Positions 1 to 10,303 of a DNA stretch of 64,000 nucleotides are shown here, one piece after another. This stretch comes from Ceratodon purpureus (Eukaryota; Streptophyta; Bryopsida; Pseudoditrichales; Ditrichaceae), in contig CM026425.1 of the NCBI GenBank assembly GCA_014871385.1, forward strand, positions 18,432,637 through 18,496,636, written 5' to 3'. The notes beneath the pieces are model-generated. The model did no database searches, was not told the origin of the DNA, and was given only the letters and a program-made list of their open reading frames with translations. Each line of letters opens with the position of its first letter. The stretch's first letter is position 1. The translations under genes and the position numbers were made by a program.

Positions 1-252
1 TGGCAGCTGCTTTCAAGTCTCAATCTGTTCTTTGACTCAAGTCATGCATGTGGGCTGAACCTCGGAGGAGTTTCTGCGGAACACGTTTGCCTCACTAGTG
101 GAATTCAACAAGTTTTCTCTAGGATTGTGCTCGTTTTGTTTATGGGTTGGGTTAATACTTTGCTCAAAGTGTTGAGAGTGGGTTTGGAGAGGCTGTTGTG
201 AGAGGCTGATTACGGTCGGGGTCTGTGAGAGGGGCTTGGTTTGGAGGGCACC

Positions 253-2494
253 ATGGGGAATAAGCGGCAGCGGCTCGCGAAGAAACGACTTGTTGCAGGT
301 GAGTATTGAATTTTCTGTGTTTTTGTTGGTTTTGTTTTTTGGCCTGGTTTGAGTAGTGTCTTTTTGTTTTTGGGGATTGGGGTTTGGTTGAGGTTATGTT
401 GGTCTGGGTTTTTGGATTTGTAGTTTGTAAGTCTGGTGTTTATTCGACACCGAGAGTTGTGTCTATGCGTGGTTAGATATAATTAAGATGAAAACAAAAC
501 CGGTTTGGTTTCTGGAGCTGGTTCTGTAAAAATTGTGGAGTTCAATTTAGGGTTTAAGTTATTGTGAGAGGATAGATAATTTGGCTTAGTTCGGAGTCAA
601 TTAGAGTTTAATGTGTCTGTGATTGCTGTTCGGTTTATCCAGACGGTACGATACCTGCTGGAAACGTCACTACGGCTGATGGAGGTGCCTCCAACGGCGA
701 GAAGGTAATTAATGATTCGACCAGTAACGGAGGGGAGAAGAAATCAGAGAATGCTAAGGGGCCAAAGAGGGAGAGAGCAAGCGAATCTGGTGATGGTAAT
801 GGTGTGGCCAAGAAGAAGAAAGTTGCAAGCGCGAGTAAGCACCCACTGCGTCAAGCTGGAATGAAGCCTGGCGAGGGTTGTTTCCTTTGCAAATCCAAGG
901 ATCATATTGCCAAGCATTGTCCAACTAAAAGCGAGAAAGATCGCCATAAGGTGACGAGTTGACCTAAATGATTGGAAGGGCTTCGTGAGAATTTTGTACT
1001 CAGTAGTACAAGCTGTCCCCCGACTCATTGTGGTTCAAAAGATTATGATGGTTTTTCACGGGGATGTCAGGCAAGATTTTGTTTCTAAGAAGCTTTATAT
1101 GGTGGTATGGATGTCTCCAGATGTGTCTTGGCTGCAGAATGTGGGGCCACACATTGAAAAACTGTCCTTCGGAATTTAAAAGCACGGACTCTAAGTTATG
1201 CTACAATTGTGGAGAGTCTGGGCACTCACTCGACAAGTGTCCCAAGCCTCTTAAGGATGGTAAGTTCCTTCACAAGGAGGTTAGCAAGGTGTCATTCTGT
1301 TAAATTAGCGACTCGATTGTGAGGTTAGATCTGATTGATGGGGATAGTGGAATGTCATGTTATGCTGTGGAGAAAGTTGGGGTCAATATCTATCGTCTGT
1401 GTGTAAGGTGTGTGTTTATAGAATCATGAGCCGAGTTATATGGGTCTGATTTTGCAGGTGGTTCAACATTTGCTGAGTGCTTCCTTTGTAAAGAACGTGG
1501 CCATCTCAGTAGGAATTGCCCAGACAACAAACATGGAATCTACCCGAAGGTGAGTGCGCTTATTTGAACTTACTCAACCGAAGCTTAGTAGTACCGATAT
1601 GCATGTTAGCAGGAACAGCTTGATCTTCTTAGAATACTCCTGGTGCACTCTTGGACCTCTAACTATTTACCAAAAAGAAAATATCTGAGTCATCCAGTAA
1701 TTCGCATACTGGGGTCCATGTCATGTTTTTAGCTCTTCGTTATGGCGTTTAAAGTGCGTTAGCAACACCTGTAATCGAAAATGAATGGGGGAGGTTATGA
1801 TAGGATCGGGCTCTGAGGTATTAACATACTTTGTTTTATTTGTCTGAACAGGGAGGTTGCTGCAAAATCTGTGAAGCAGTTACGCATCTTGCCAAAGACT
1901 GCCCTCAAAAGAACGGTGGCAAGTTCGCAGGAAATGCCCGAGTGAAGCTTAAAATATGTAAGTTCTTTAAACTTCTTTGTGCATACTTCTTGTTCTTGGC
2001 CGATACCTATCGAGAATGTGACATAGTTTGTAATAACATGGTTTATTTTAGGGTTGACAGTTTACATCTTGAACACATAACATATTCTGTAGTGTCATGG
2101 GAGGGGTATGCGCGGATCCTGTCAAATTTTAGTTTCTGGTGGGACCATCTCTTTAGCACGATGAACAAAGTGTAGTCTTGAAAAGCGGCCCTAACATGTC
2201 TGGTGTATTTGTGATGTGGCACGAGCAGCAACTGATTCAACTCAAGTATCGTCAGGTGTGGGAGGTAAACGGACTGTGTTCAAAAGTGGTGACGATTTAG
2301 AAGATGATTTCCAGGAAGACGGAAAAGCCGAGCCTGATGCCTCAGAACGTAGTGATGGTGAAGTAGGTGATGAACCTGACGACACAACTAGTTCACTGAA
2401 GACTCTAAAATCGAATACCAAGGACACCTCAAGGTCGTTGTCTTCAGGAAAGATTAATGCAGGAAAGTATAACCCAAAAGTTGTAAAATTTTGA
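253..2494 (+). CDS. ZCCHC9-like zinc-knuckle protein, six exons
   Basis: Exons by splice signals: 253-298, 643-950, 1121-1259, 1458-1549, 1852-1957, 2229-2494 (or 2226-2494). They join in frame to about 318 residues. The start ATG at 253 is followed by a basic stretch (MGNKRQRLAKKR), then a low-complexity charged region and a KKKK cluster that looks like a nuclear signal. Five CCHC knuckles of the form C-X2-C-X4-H-X4-C follow: CFLCKSKDHIAKHC, CLGCRMWGHTLKNC, CYNCGESGHSLDKC, CFLCKERGHLSRNC and CKICEAVTHLAKDC. The linker CPDNKHGIYPKGGCCKIC and the final VVKF match the pattern of animal ZCCHC9, which has four knuckles; family members are RNA-binding nuclear or nucleolar proteins. The acidic Ser-rich tail lies in the last exon. 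The last acceptor is a GAGCAG tandem, so isoforms differing by one residue are possible. Family call is firm; the exact role is inferred. Confidence 0.88.
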
Positions 2495-3606
2495 CCTAGG
2501 TGATTGCTGTGATCAGATCGAACATATGCTGCACCTCAAGTAATTTCAGTGTACAATTGTGTTTCAGATCCTGAAGGGTCGATATTTTTTACTTTCACGA
2601 GAGTAGGCATGCGCGTTGCACATGACTTGTTGAGTAGAATGAACGCTGTCTAAATTGGACTGGTCTTTAGAAATACTCAACACAGCATATGCTTTAAAAG
2701 TATTGGAGTTATAATTAATTGGGTTCTATTTCTTTGAAAACTAGATATCTATCTAATTCTCGTGTCAAACTCAGCTTTTGTGAAAATTGTCTCTTCCTTT
2801 CTTTGCCAGTATCACAGTTGTGCAGTTCTTGTTGCTGGTTAGATCAAGGAAAATACGATTACTTGATGATGATCTCTGTGGTTAAGTTTTTGTGCATCTT
2901 AGAAACCGTAGCGAAGATGCCATTTAATTGACCGCAGGCCACACAGTTGTATACTACTCCAGAGCAACAGGCTGAATTTGTCAACAGGCAGATAAGGTAA
3001 GAGTTTAAGCCGACGTACGGTTTGAGAGGAACATGAGATTTCGTGTCTCTAACACAATGAGAATACTAGTTATCACCGTGCCGGACAGGAAGGAAACAGA
3101 TTAGGTGACCTGTGAGCTTTGTTAAAGAATTCCTACTGCATTGAATGTTCAAGTCACTATGGACAAAGATGTCTCTCTCCTCGCACCAAATACAGCCATG
3201 TCTACATGTACAATCGACACGGATTACAAGAAAGTTGGGAAATAATCCAGTTGTCTGCTTCACACTGCAGAGGGACGAGCATCCATCAATCCTCTCGCAC
3301 CAACTCAGGTCCCTTGACAATGGATGAGTGAAAATTTATGTTATATCTGAGGAAAGTATTCGTTTTTTATTTTGAAGTAATGTTGATTGCACAGCACATA
3401 CGATATCTCAGTCTCCGGTTGTTGCACAGTACAGCACAGCTTCACTGACTAAAGTTGAGTAGAGCCCAACAGCAGGCAACTTAAGTAATCTTCTCGTAAG
3501 GGCACCTTCCAGGTACAGTTTTGGCCCACTTTTGGAAAGGGCACTTCACAACATTGTGTGGGTCTTGTGGGGTCTGTTTTCCTTCTTTGATCAGCTCGAT
3601 TTGTGT
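2495..3606. other. 3' flank of the zinc-knuckle gene
   Basis: No convincing coding region. A short AG/GT-bounded stretch at about 2940-2997 (after GCAG, before GTAAGA) could be an untranslated or alternative exon of the upstream gene, but it has no recognisable protein similarity. The rest looks like 3' UTR and intergenic sequence. Confidence 0.4.
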
Positions 3607-3616
3607 CATGGGCCCA

Positions 3617-3766
3617 AACTAGTGGAAAAGGTGTAAAAGGTGTTCACGTACACCAAAAATAAACACCAAGCAGTGCACTATTACAACAAAAAACATATTA
3701 TTTTAGTGTAACACTGCACGGCTTGGAGTTCATCTTTGGTGTACGTGAACGCATTTTCCACTAGTG
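3617..3766. mobile_element. CACTA-like MITE, about 150 bp
   Basis: The two halves are imperfect inverted copies. The left arm holds CTAGTGGAAAA, GTTCACGTACACCAAA and CACCAAGCAGTGCA; the right arm holds the complements, ending TTTTCCACTAGTG. The right terminus read inward, CACTAGTGGAAAA, is the usual start of plant CACTA elements and their MITEs; the left terminus differs at its first base. Three-base flanks (CCA and CTA) are not identical, so the target duplication is unproven. The inverted similarity continues a few bases outward (CATGGGC / GCCCATG). There is no coding capacity. Confidence 0.65.
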
Positions 3767-5209
3767 CTAGCCCATGAGAAAACTTAGCCAACCTACTGGT
3801 ATACGTGCCAAATCTACCAGCAAACTAGTACGGTGACAAAAATGTAGTTGTTGTAAAGATAAAAAATTCAGCAATTCAAAAGTATTACAATCATACATAC
3901 ATTTGTAATCAAATATTTCATGCACATTCTTCTTATCAAATAGAAAAACTAAAAAACATATAACCATATTGTTTGAACCACCATAAATTGTAATACGTAT
4001 ATAAATGAGTTTAAACTAAAAAAATTGAAACATCGACACTAAGTGTATTTAATACTAATTATGTAATTATAATGCATATAGACTATCTCCAGAGGAGGCC
4101 ATTCAAGGTGGCATGTGCTAATAAAGACACTAGAGTCTATTTGGTGGTACCATCTCTAATTAATGTTTGATTTGTGGTAATTATATTTATCAAATTTATT
4201 CTTCATTTTTAGAAGCGGAACATCAGATGTTGAATTGACATTTCAAGATATTAATACCACTCTGATTAAATTTAATTGGATTTGCACAATAAACTAAATG
4301 CATTGATTATTCATATAATATAGTATAATATCATAATAAAAAAATTAAGAGTAGAAAAGTAGAATAAAATTATCATTTGTGTTCACAATTAAAATTTTGT
4401 TTCTGAAAATTACGATTCTAATTTATTAATTGAATATTTGTAACTTTAACTAAAGCTATAAGATGTTGGTAAAAATCTCCAAAAAAATAATAGTAGATGA
4501 TATTATAATAATAGCAGGGTTAGGTAACTAATAAATAATTTATCCTGGTATGAGAAATTCAATAAAAACGACAAAGAAAATGAAAATCAAATGTAAGTTT
4601 CTTTGTACATAAAATCAATTTTTTACGGTCCACAAACAAAAAAAATAAAAAATCCTAATTATTCACAGTGAACCTACGATGTGGCTGCAGTAACTGAGAA
4701 GTTATGTAAAAAAAACAATGTTAAGACTCAAATGAAATACAACATTAGAAGCAAGCGCCTGGCTGGACAAACTGAAGGGACATGAACTGATCACATTCCT
4801 GATTCAGGTAATGGCATATCCTTCCGTCTAATTTCCAAACCATCAACAAGACACCAGGGAATCGATACTGCAGTAAAATCTCCAGATTCGCAGTGCAATA
4901 TGCCGTAAAACCGTCCATGATGTACAGGACACTACAGTACTTGGAATGGAGCACATGAGGGAGGAAGGGAGAGAGCTCGGTTGTACCGTATGCCATATGA
5001 AAACAAAACTCCAAAATGCAGATCCCAGGAGTAATAAGTATGTGTCCAGGAATATGATATGGTCCATGAACATTCCGTTTCTAGACCTGGCACCCATTTT
5101 CGGAGAGCACCAAAATCCCTGCCATTCCAAGTGTCACACGCTCATCGATGCTTGGGCTACTCACCTGCTTATCATGGTCCTTTCTAATGATCCATTGCTC
5201 CTCAGAATC
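3767..5209. other. AT-rich intergenic region
   Basis: Very AT-rich to about 4740 with no gene. From 4740 to 5200 base composition is more even and open frames exist on both strands, but none shows a recognisable domain or coherent splice structure. It may be upstream sequence of the next locus. Confidence 0.5.
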
Positions 5210-5216
5210 TATAAAG
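5210..5216 (+). promoter_or_regulatory. possible TATA box
   Basis: TATAAAG lies 5' of the unidentified spliced locus that starts near 5.2 kb. No ATG occurs in the following roughly 180 bases, which fits an untranslated leader. Spacing to a transcription start cannot be judged from sequence alone. Confidence 0.3.
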
Positions 5217-5753
5217 CTTGAGCACCAAATTGGGCACCAGATCCTTGCACTTCCAATTTAGTTCCTTGCATTTAAGCTCTGGCTGCGGTGAGGCTCCTCA
5301 CAATTCTCTCAGCAAGTGCTACTACTACTCTTCAAGCTCTTCCGCACTCCAGCTTTGGTCTGCTGTGCTGCCTTCAGCTGTGATTGTAATTCCTTTTGGT
5401 TAGTCAGTCGTTAGCATTTTCATTTGATCTTGGTTGATTCTAATCACCTTGACTTTACGTTTGGTGCCTGTGGGGCTGCGATATGGAGCTTAATGATTTG
5501 TGTTGGTTTGTTATCTGTGTTCGATGTTGAAAGAAGGCAGAATCTAGATGGATGTTGGTTTTACGGTGATCTTGGCTAATTTACAGTGTTGACCTGTATG
5601 TCGTGTATTTGAGAGTGCGGTTGAGGATTTTGGTTGTGGCTATGTTTGTGTCAGTGAAAAATCTTAGAAGCTCTGTGTTTCTTGCGAGAGTAGGTTTGTG
5701 GCGAGCTTTGGGTTTTGATGTTTCGATTATTTTTGCGTAATTATTGTGTGCAG

Positions 5754-7083
5754 GTTTTATTCTCAGAAGGGAGTTCCTTCGAGAAAGTGAGCGTGAGAAG
5801 CTTCGAGTTAAGTCTTCAGCGCTTGCGACGTGGGCTCTGGACAGTGGGAAGGTGTGCTCATTGTCGACTGTGACATCAAAGGTACGGCTTATATGTCATT
5901 TCCTGTACATCTGTATTTCACGCCATAGAGCTTTGTGAAGGTGTAAGACAGGATTAATGTGAGTGCCTAAGTTTCCGAAAGTAATCCTTGTTGTTGGCTT
6001 GTGGAGGGTGCAGCTCGTGCGTTGTAGTCTCAAGCGCGCACAGGGGAAATATGGTGGGTACTTTCACAAAATTGGCTTGCATCCGTCCGAGCCATCGCTC
6101 CAAGCATCAGTACTTTTTGGTGAGTAGCTTCATCTCTCACTTCACATATTCTCTCCGCATTTGGAGTTTTTGCAAGTATATCAGCGGCTATTGTAGAAAA
6201 ATTCTTTGACTTTCGAGCTATTTATCCCCATCAATCTTTTGCACAAGCGCTGGACGCACTGTGATTCTGGTTCGAAGGCAGAAATCAAGTAAAGCAGATT
6301 TGGGCTCCTCTTCGTTCTATTGCAGTATGCCTCACAGGAGGCCATATATGCCTTCATTTTTTAATCATTCGCAGATGATGGCGATTCTGTTTTGAGATAA
6401 TATGGGATGTAAATTGACCTGTAGGTGGAGAATGTCGGAGGGAAGAGAATCAGCCCTTCCGCTGGATTACATGGAGTGCCGCTTCTGGAGAGCTTTGAAG
6501 CTGTGGATCATCCTGCCGAGCCATCAGAAAAGGACCAGCCAGTTCGGTGTCCACCACCAGAGGACAGCATCGTTCAGGTTCATCTCCTCCCTGCATTGCT
6601 TCTAGAATGCCTTTTGCCAGGCCCCCTTTTTTATGTAGCCTCTGTCAAGAATATATTTATTTGAAAAAAAATCCATATTGGTTTTACACAAAAATGTTTT
6701 CTTATCATATTAAAATCCTAACAGTTCAACTACATTACAACTCAAAGGATAACTTGGGATAAGTATTACAATAAAGAAGGCGACTTTTCCACCGAATATC
6801 ATCATCTGCGTGATGGAAGCATGCAACTGTAGTCTTCCAACTATTTTCTGCTGCATACGTTTTCCAGGATGGACAGGTATGGAGGGAAAGAGTAGCGAGA
6901 AGTCTCCGGCGCCAAATCGAAAGATTCAATACTTGGCAGGAAGGCGATGTTGTCGGTCGGTCAGAGATCATCATGAGCAACTCAGGCAGGCCGGACCATA
7001 GCAATCTGCGTGAGAAGAACCTCTTCGTGGCACACAGTGCACCTGAATTTGCAGTCTCACGTCTCCTAGAGGAAACTGCTTGA
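5754..7083 (+). CDS. unidentified spliced gene, partial model
   Basis: Four probable exons have splice borders and coding-like content: 5754-5881 (FILRREFLRESEREKLRV...), 6014-6119 (LVRCSLKRAQGKYGG...), 6425-6577 (VENVGGKRISPSAG...) and 6868-7083, which ends in LLEETA and a TGA stop. The last two join in phase 0, giving ...PPPEDSIVQ then DGQVWRERVARSLRRQ..., a basic/acidic soluble tail. The first two also join in phase 0. Between 6119 and 6425 the phase does not close, so a small exon is missing or the second exon is wrong. The first coding exon and start codon are not found; no in-frame ATG precedes 5754. I recognise no family. Low AT content compared with the flanks supports a real transcribed locus. 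Confidence 0.4.
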
Positions 7084-8480
7084 CATCGCCAATGCCTGGA
7101 GGTGGTGCAGGACGCACGGCCAGATGCAAAATTTAAGTATTTCCAGGTCTCCCTGCTTTATCTAAGTGGCTATGGTGTAAGAGCAGGGTTATCGTAGCAC
7201 GCCTGTTAAACCACGAAGAGCGAGATATTTGTAAATACGACGTCGAGTTTCGCCTTTTCAATGATTTATTTAAAAAGAAGGTCTCTCTGGAATGAGTCAA
7301 TTTCAACATTGTAGTCAAGACAAAGCCGATTACAATCTACAATAGGATATTTATATTTAATTTATACTCTTGTGCACCTTTCGTGAATGGCTATAGCAGT
7401 GTTCTTTGTAATGTCAATCTTATGTGAGCATAGACAATATGGTTTGTTTACACGATACCTTGCATCCATGGCCATCAACGGATTAACGGAGTGATGTAAA
7501 TATCGTCGCGGCCTGCTCAAATATCTTGAAAAGAGGAGGCGTGGCAACGAGCTCATGAATGCAGAGCAAATTAAGTACTTGACGACACTATGGCTAACGC
7601 ACGTAAGCACAGGACATGAAACCAGCAAAAACCTGCGGGCCATTCAGCCTCTGCTCGGACACTCGTTAATAATATCTGAAGATCATGTAATTACAGTCTC
7701 CCAATTCGCATTCTTCTCGTCGATAGATCAAATTGGACAGCAAGACATGAAGTGGAAAAGTTCCATATCGCGGACGTTTCGATTGCCCAGCTTCCACCTT
7801 CACGACGGCTGGCAGTTCATTCTGCTGGACACTGGCAGTATTTACAGGCAAGTTGGAGATATAAGCTATGACACCTTCCAGAAAGCATAACGTACTCTTG
7901 AGCCTTCATAACGCATCATTTCTGTTGCAGCAGTACTCTTCTCCACCTCCTGATCAGTCCTGTCCTTAGAGGATTTGAGGCTCTTGTAAGGACAAATTAA
8001 ATCGATCGCAAAACCAGAGTCAGAAGAACAGAAACTCCCGTCTCTGCTGCATCGTCCAGGCCGGGCGTACTGTACCTTCGGGCTAAGGTCGGTTGAAAAA
8101 GCATATGCCAGATTTCTCGTAGCTAATGGCAACAGGAGCCAATTCGGAAGTATAGTAATCCCCTTAAATTTACGAACTCAGAAAAACTTCAGTGAAATGT
8201 AAGAGTTATTTCATCTCACAGGTGTTTATGATGGGAAAATTCAATAAAGAAATATTATAACCCAATCAATCAATTCAATACATGAATCTGGTACTCACCC
8301 CTGACTGCTCAATGGAGTAAGCTGGGCGAGTATTCAAATAGCAAGTTGTCTCTTCGACAAGGCATTATTCTTTTCCCAAAGCGTTGTAAGCCTCGCACCT
8401 CAATCACAATGCACGCCGCATAGTACCTCATTTTAATCCACACAAGCACGTCTGCTTACCCGCCCTGCCCACGGCCTCAC
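7084..8480. other. intergenic, no recognised gene
   Basis: Open frames on both strands up to about 110 codons lack known motifs and overlap one another. Nothing supports a gene. The 8200-8340 part is AT-rich. Confidence 0.5.
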
Positions 8481-8483
8481 AGA

Positions 8484-9075
8484 TTGGAAGGAAAAGTCGC
8501 AATTAACACAGGCGGGGCAGCAACCAGCATTAGAAGGGCAGCAGTCCGCTTGTTCGTGGCGCACGGGGCGATTGTTCTCTTCGGCGACATCCAAAACCAA
8601 CTAGGCGCAGAGCTGGCTCTTGAACTAGCTCCAAAAGCCTCCTTCCTCCACTGCGACGTCACTCAGGAGCACGACGTCGCGGCGCTGGTTGATACCGCCA
8701 TGACTACCTACGGCCACCTCGACATCATGTACTGTACAGCAACGCAGGCATCGCCGGGCCACGAAGCCTCAGCGTCCAGGACCTGGACATGACCTTCATG
8801 GATCACTTCGTCTACAACGTGAACATCCGCGGCGCCATACTGGGCACCAAGCACGCCGCCAGAGTCATGATCCCCGCCAAAGCGAGCGTCATCCTCGCCA
8901 CGGCGAGCAATGCGAGCGTCCTCGGAGCAGCAGAACCTATCCCGCACAACGTCGGCCGTCTCGCGATGGCCGGGCTGATGAAATCCGCGTCATGATCTGC
9001 TGAGCTGGGGCCCCATGGAGTTGACGTCCGGATCAGGCATGCATGGACCCCGACAGACATCGCCAACCGCTGATC
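8484..9075 (+). pseudogene. short-chain dehydrogenase/reductase pseudogene
   Basis: Reads as a classical plant SDR of the xanthoxin / secoisolariciresinol dehydrogenase group: LEGKVAINTGG (cofactor strand), HCDVTQEHDVAALVDTA, YGHLDIMY, then after a frameshift NAGIAGPRSLSVQDLDM, VNIRGAILGTKHAARVM and AELGPHGVDVRI. The frame breaks at about 8729-8738, where TGTAC is directly repeated (TGTACTGTAC); removing one five-base copy restores the NAG motif frame. A stop falls inside KSAS*SAELG at about 8993. Key residues are also gone: the TGxxxGIG turn reads TGGAATSIRR, and the YxxxK catalytic pair is missing from the PHNVGRLAMAG segment. The C-terminus ends early (TPTDIANR then stop). It is GC-richer than its surroundings. 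A dead gene copy; no upstream first exon was identified. Confidence 0.8.
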
Positions 9076-9180
9076 AGCTATCGTGAGAAGCGATCACTGG
9101 TGCCCGGATCAGTCAGCTGGCGTGGAGGAGTCGACGGGGCGAAGCGTGCGCAGATCAATCATCATCCGGCGTAAGCGTAG

Positions 9181-9203
9181 TCCAGGTCAGGTCAGGTCAG
9201 GTC
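9181..9203. repeat. short tandem repeat, CAGGT units
   Basis: Four direct copies of a five-base CAGGT/GGTCA unit lie just downstream of the dehydrogenase pseudogene. A simple replication-slippage repeat. Confidence 0.6.
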
Positions 9204-9767
9204 GCGGCGAAGGTGGTGACGACGCCCGCTTCATCAGCTAAGTAGCGGACTTGACCTCAGAGTCTTCGTCTCCATCCAGTAGGCGACTTGGTGCATCCCA
9301 GCTCCTGATCAGATCCAGATCAGATTAGATGCATGGGTGAACTCCAGTCTTCGAACGTTGCTGCTGCTAGACCAGTTTTGTTGCATTTCTTTCTTCAGGT
9401 TCCATCTGCACATCACAAGCGCCTTTCGGTTTCGGTGAAGCTCATGAATTCTGAATTCCAAGACTGATTACTTCGTTTGGGTCGAGTTATCTGAAAATTT
9501 TTGAATTTTTTTCTTTTTGTCTTGAAGCTAGGCAATTGAAGAATAGGAACTCTATCTCAAAATAACATCTTTTCTATTTACAGTTGAACAGGGTTGATTA
9601 ATCTATTATTCTTGTGCAGATGGAGTTCTATAAAATTATTTTGTTGTGATGATTCTTGGTGGTTTTGGAAGAGTGGGAATGTAAGGAGTAAAAGCTTAAT
9701 AAGCTTGTGATGTTTTCAGCGTTGAAGGAAAGGGCCTATTTGTTGCTTTGTAGTGGGGATCATGGAA
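9204..9767. other. flank between SDR pseudogene and retrotransposon
   Basis: No gene seen. The sequence becomes AT-rich toward the retrotransposon insertion site. Confidence 0.5.
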
Positions 9768-9772
9768 GTAAA
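9768..9772. repeat. target-site duplication, left copy (GTAAA)
   Basis: GTAAA directly precedes the 5' LTR and recurs at 14960-14964 directly after the 3' LTR. A five-base duplication is the usual product of Ty1/copia integrase. Confidence 0.93.
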
Positions 9773-10085
9773 TGTTGAAAGTGATTAGTAAACACTCCTG
9801 TCCAGCTCACATGTGTAGCTGGACAAATATATGACGTAGAAAACTGCCACTTGGATTCAAGAAGCTGTTACTGATTTACAAGAAGTCGTTCACTGTTCAG
9901 TATGCAGTGATTAGTCTGTTGGGCTACCATCCCAACTATATATCCACATCTCTTGCATCATTCTTGTATCTCTTGATTTACTTACATGAATATAGAAAGC
10001 ATCCTTGTGGCAAAACACTGTGTGTATGACTCATTGAGCAGATTTGAGTATGAGAGGAACAGTGCTGATTTCATTTCTTCCAACA
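9773..10085 (+). repeat. 5' LTR of copia element
   Basis: 313 bp, TGTTG...CAACA ends. Identical to the 3' LTR except at 9893. An internal inverted pair, CCAGCTCACATGTGTAGCTGG at about 9803, could form a hairpin in the U3 part. A TATATAT-type box lies near 9939. Confidence 0.96.
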
Positions 10086-10101
10086 GGTTATGGGCCCACG
10101 C
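10086..10101 (+). promoter_or_regulatory. primer-binding site, half-tRNA type
   Basis: GGTTATGGGCCCACGC begins directly after the LTR. Its reverse complement contains GTGGGCCCATAACC, which matches the anticodon arm of plant initiator tRNA-Met (14 bases), not the tRNA 3' end. Most plant copia elements use a site like TGGTATCAGAGC, complementary to the 3' end. Priming from a cleaved 5' half of initiator tRNA is established for Drosophila copia and proposed for some plant and algal elements. Confidence 0.8.
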
Positions 10102-10303
10102 TTCAGTATAGCAGATTTCAGTAAAATGGCTTCTTATTCATTTCTGAAACATATCTATATCAAATCAGTTCTTCTCTCATTTTCTCAAGTTTTCTTCTCT
10201 ATTACAGTCCAAGTTTTATGTGCTGTGTAAGTCAGAGATCGTTGTCAAAAGAAGAGTCTAGAAGTCAACTTAGAACTTAGCTGATCAAAAGAAACTAGAC
10301 ATC

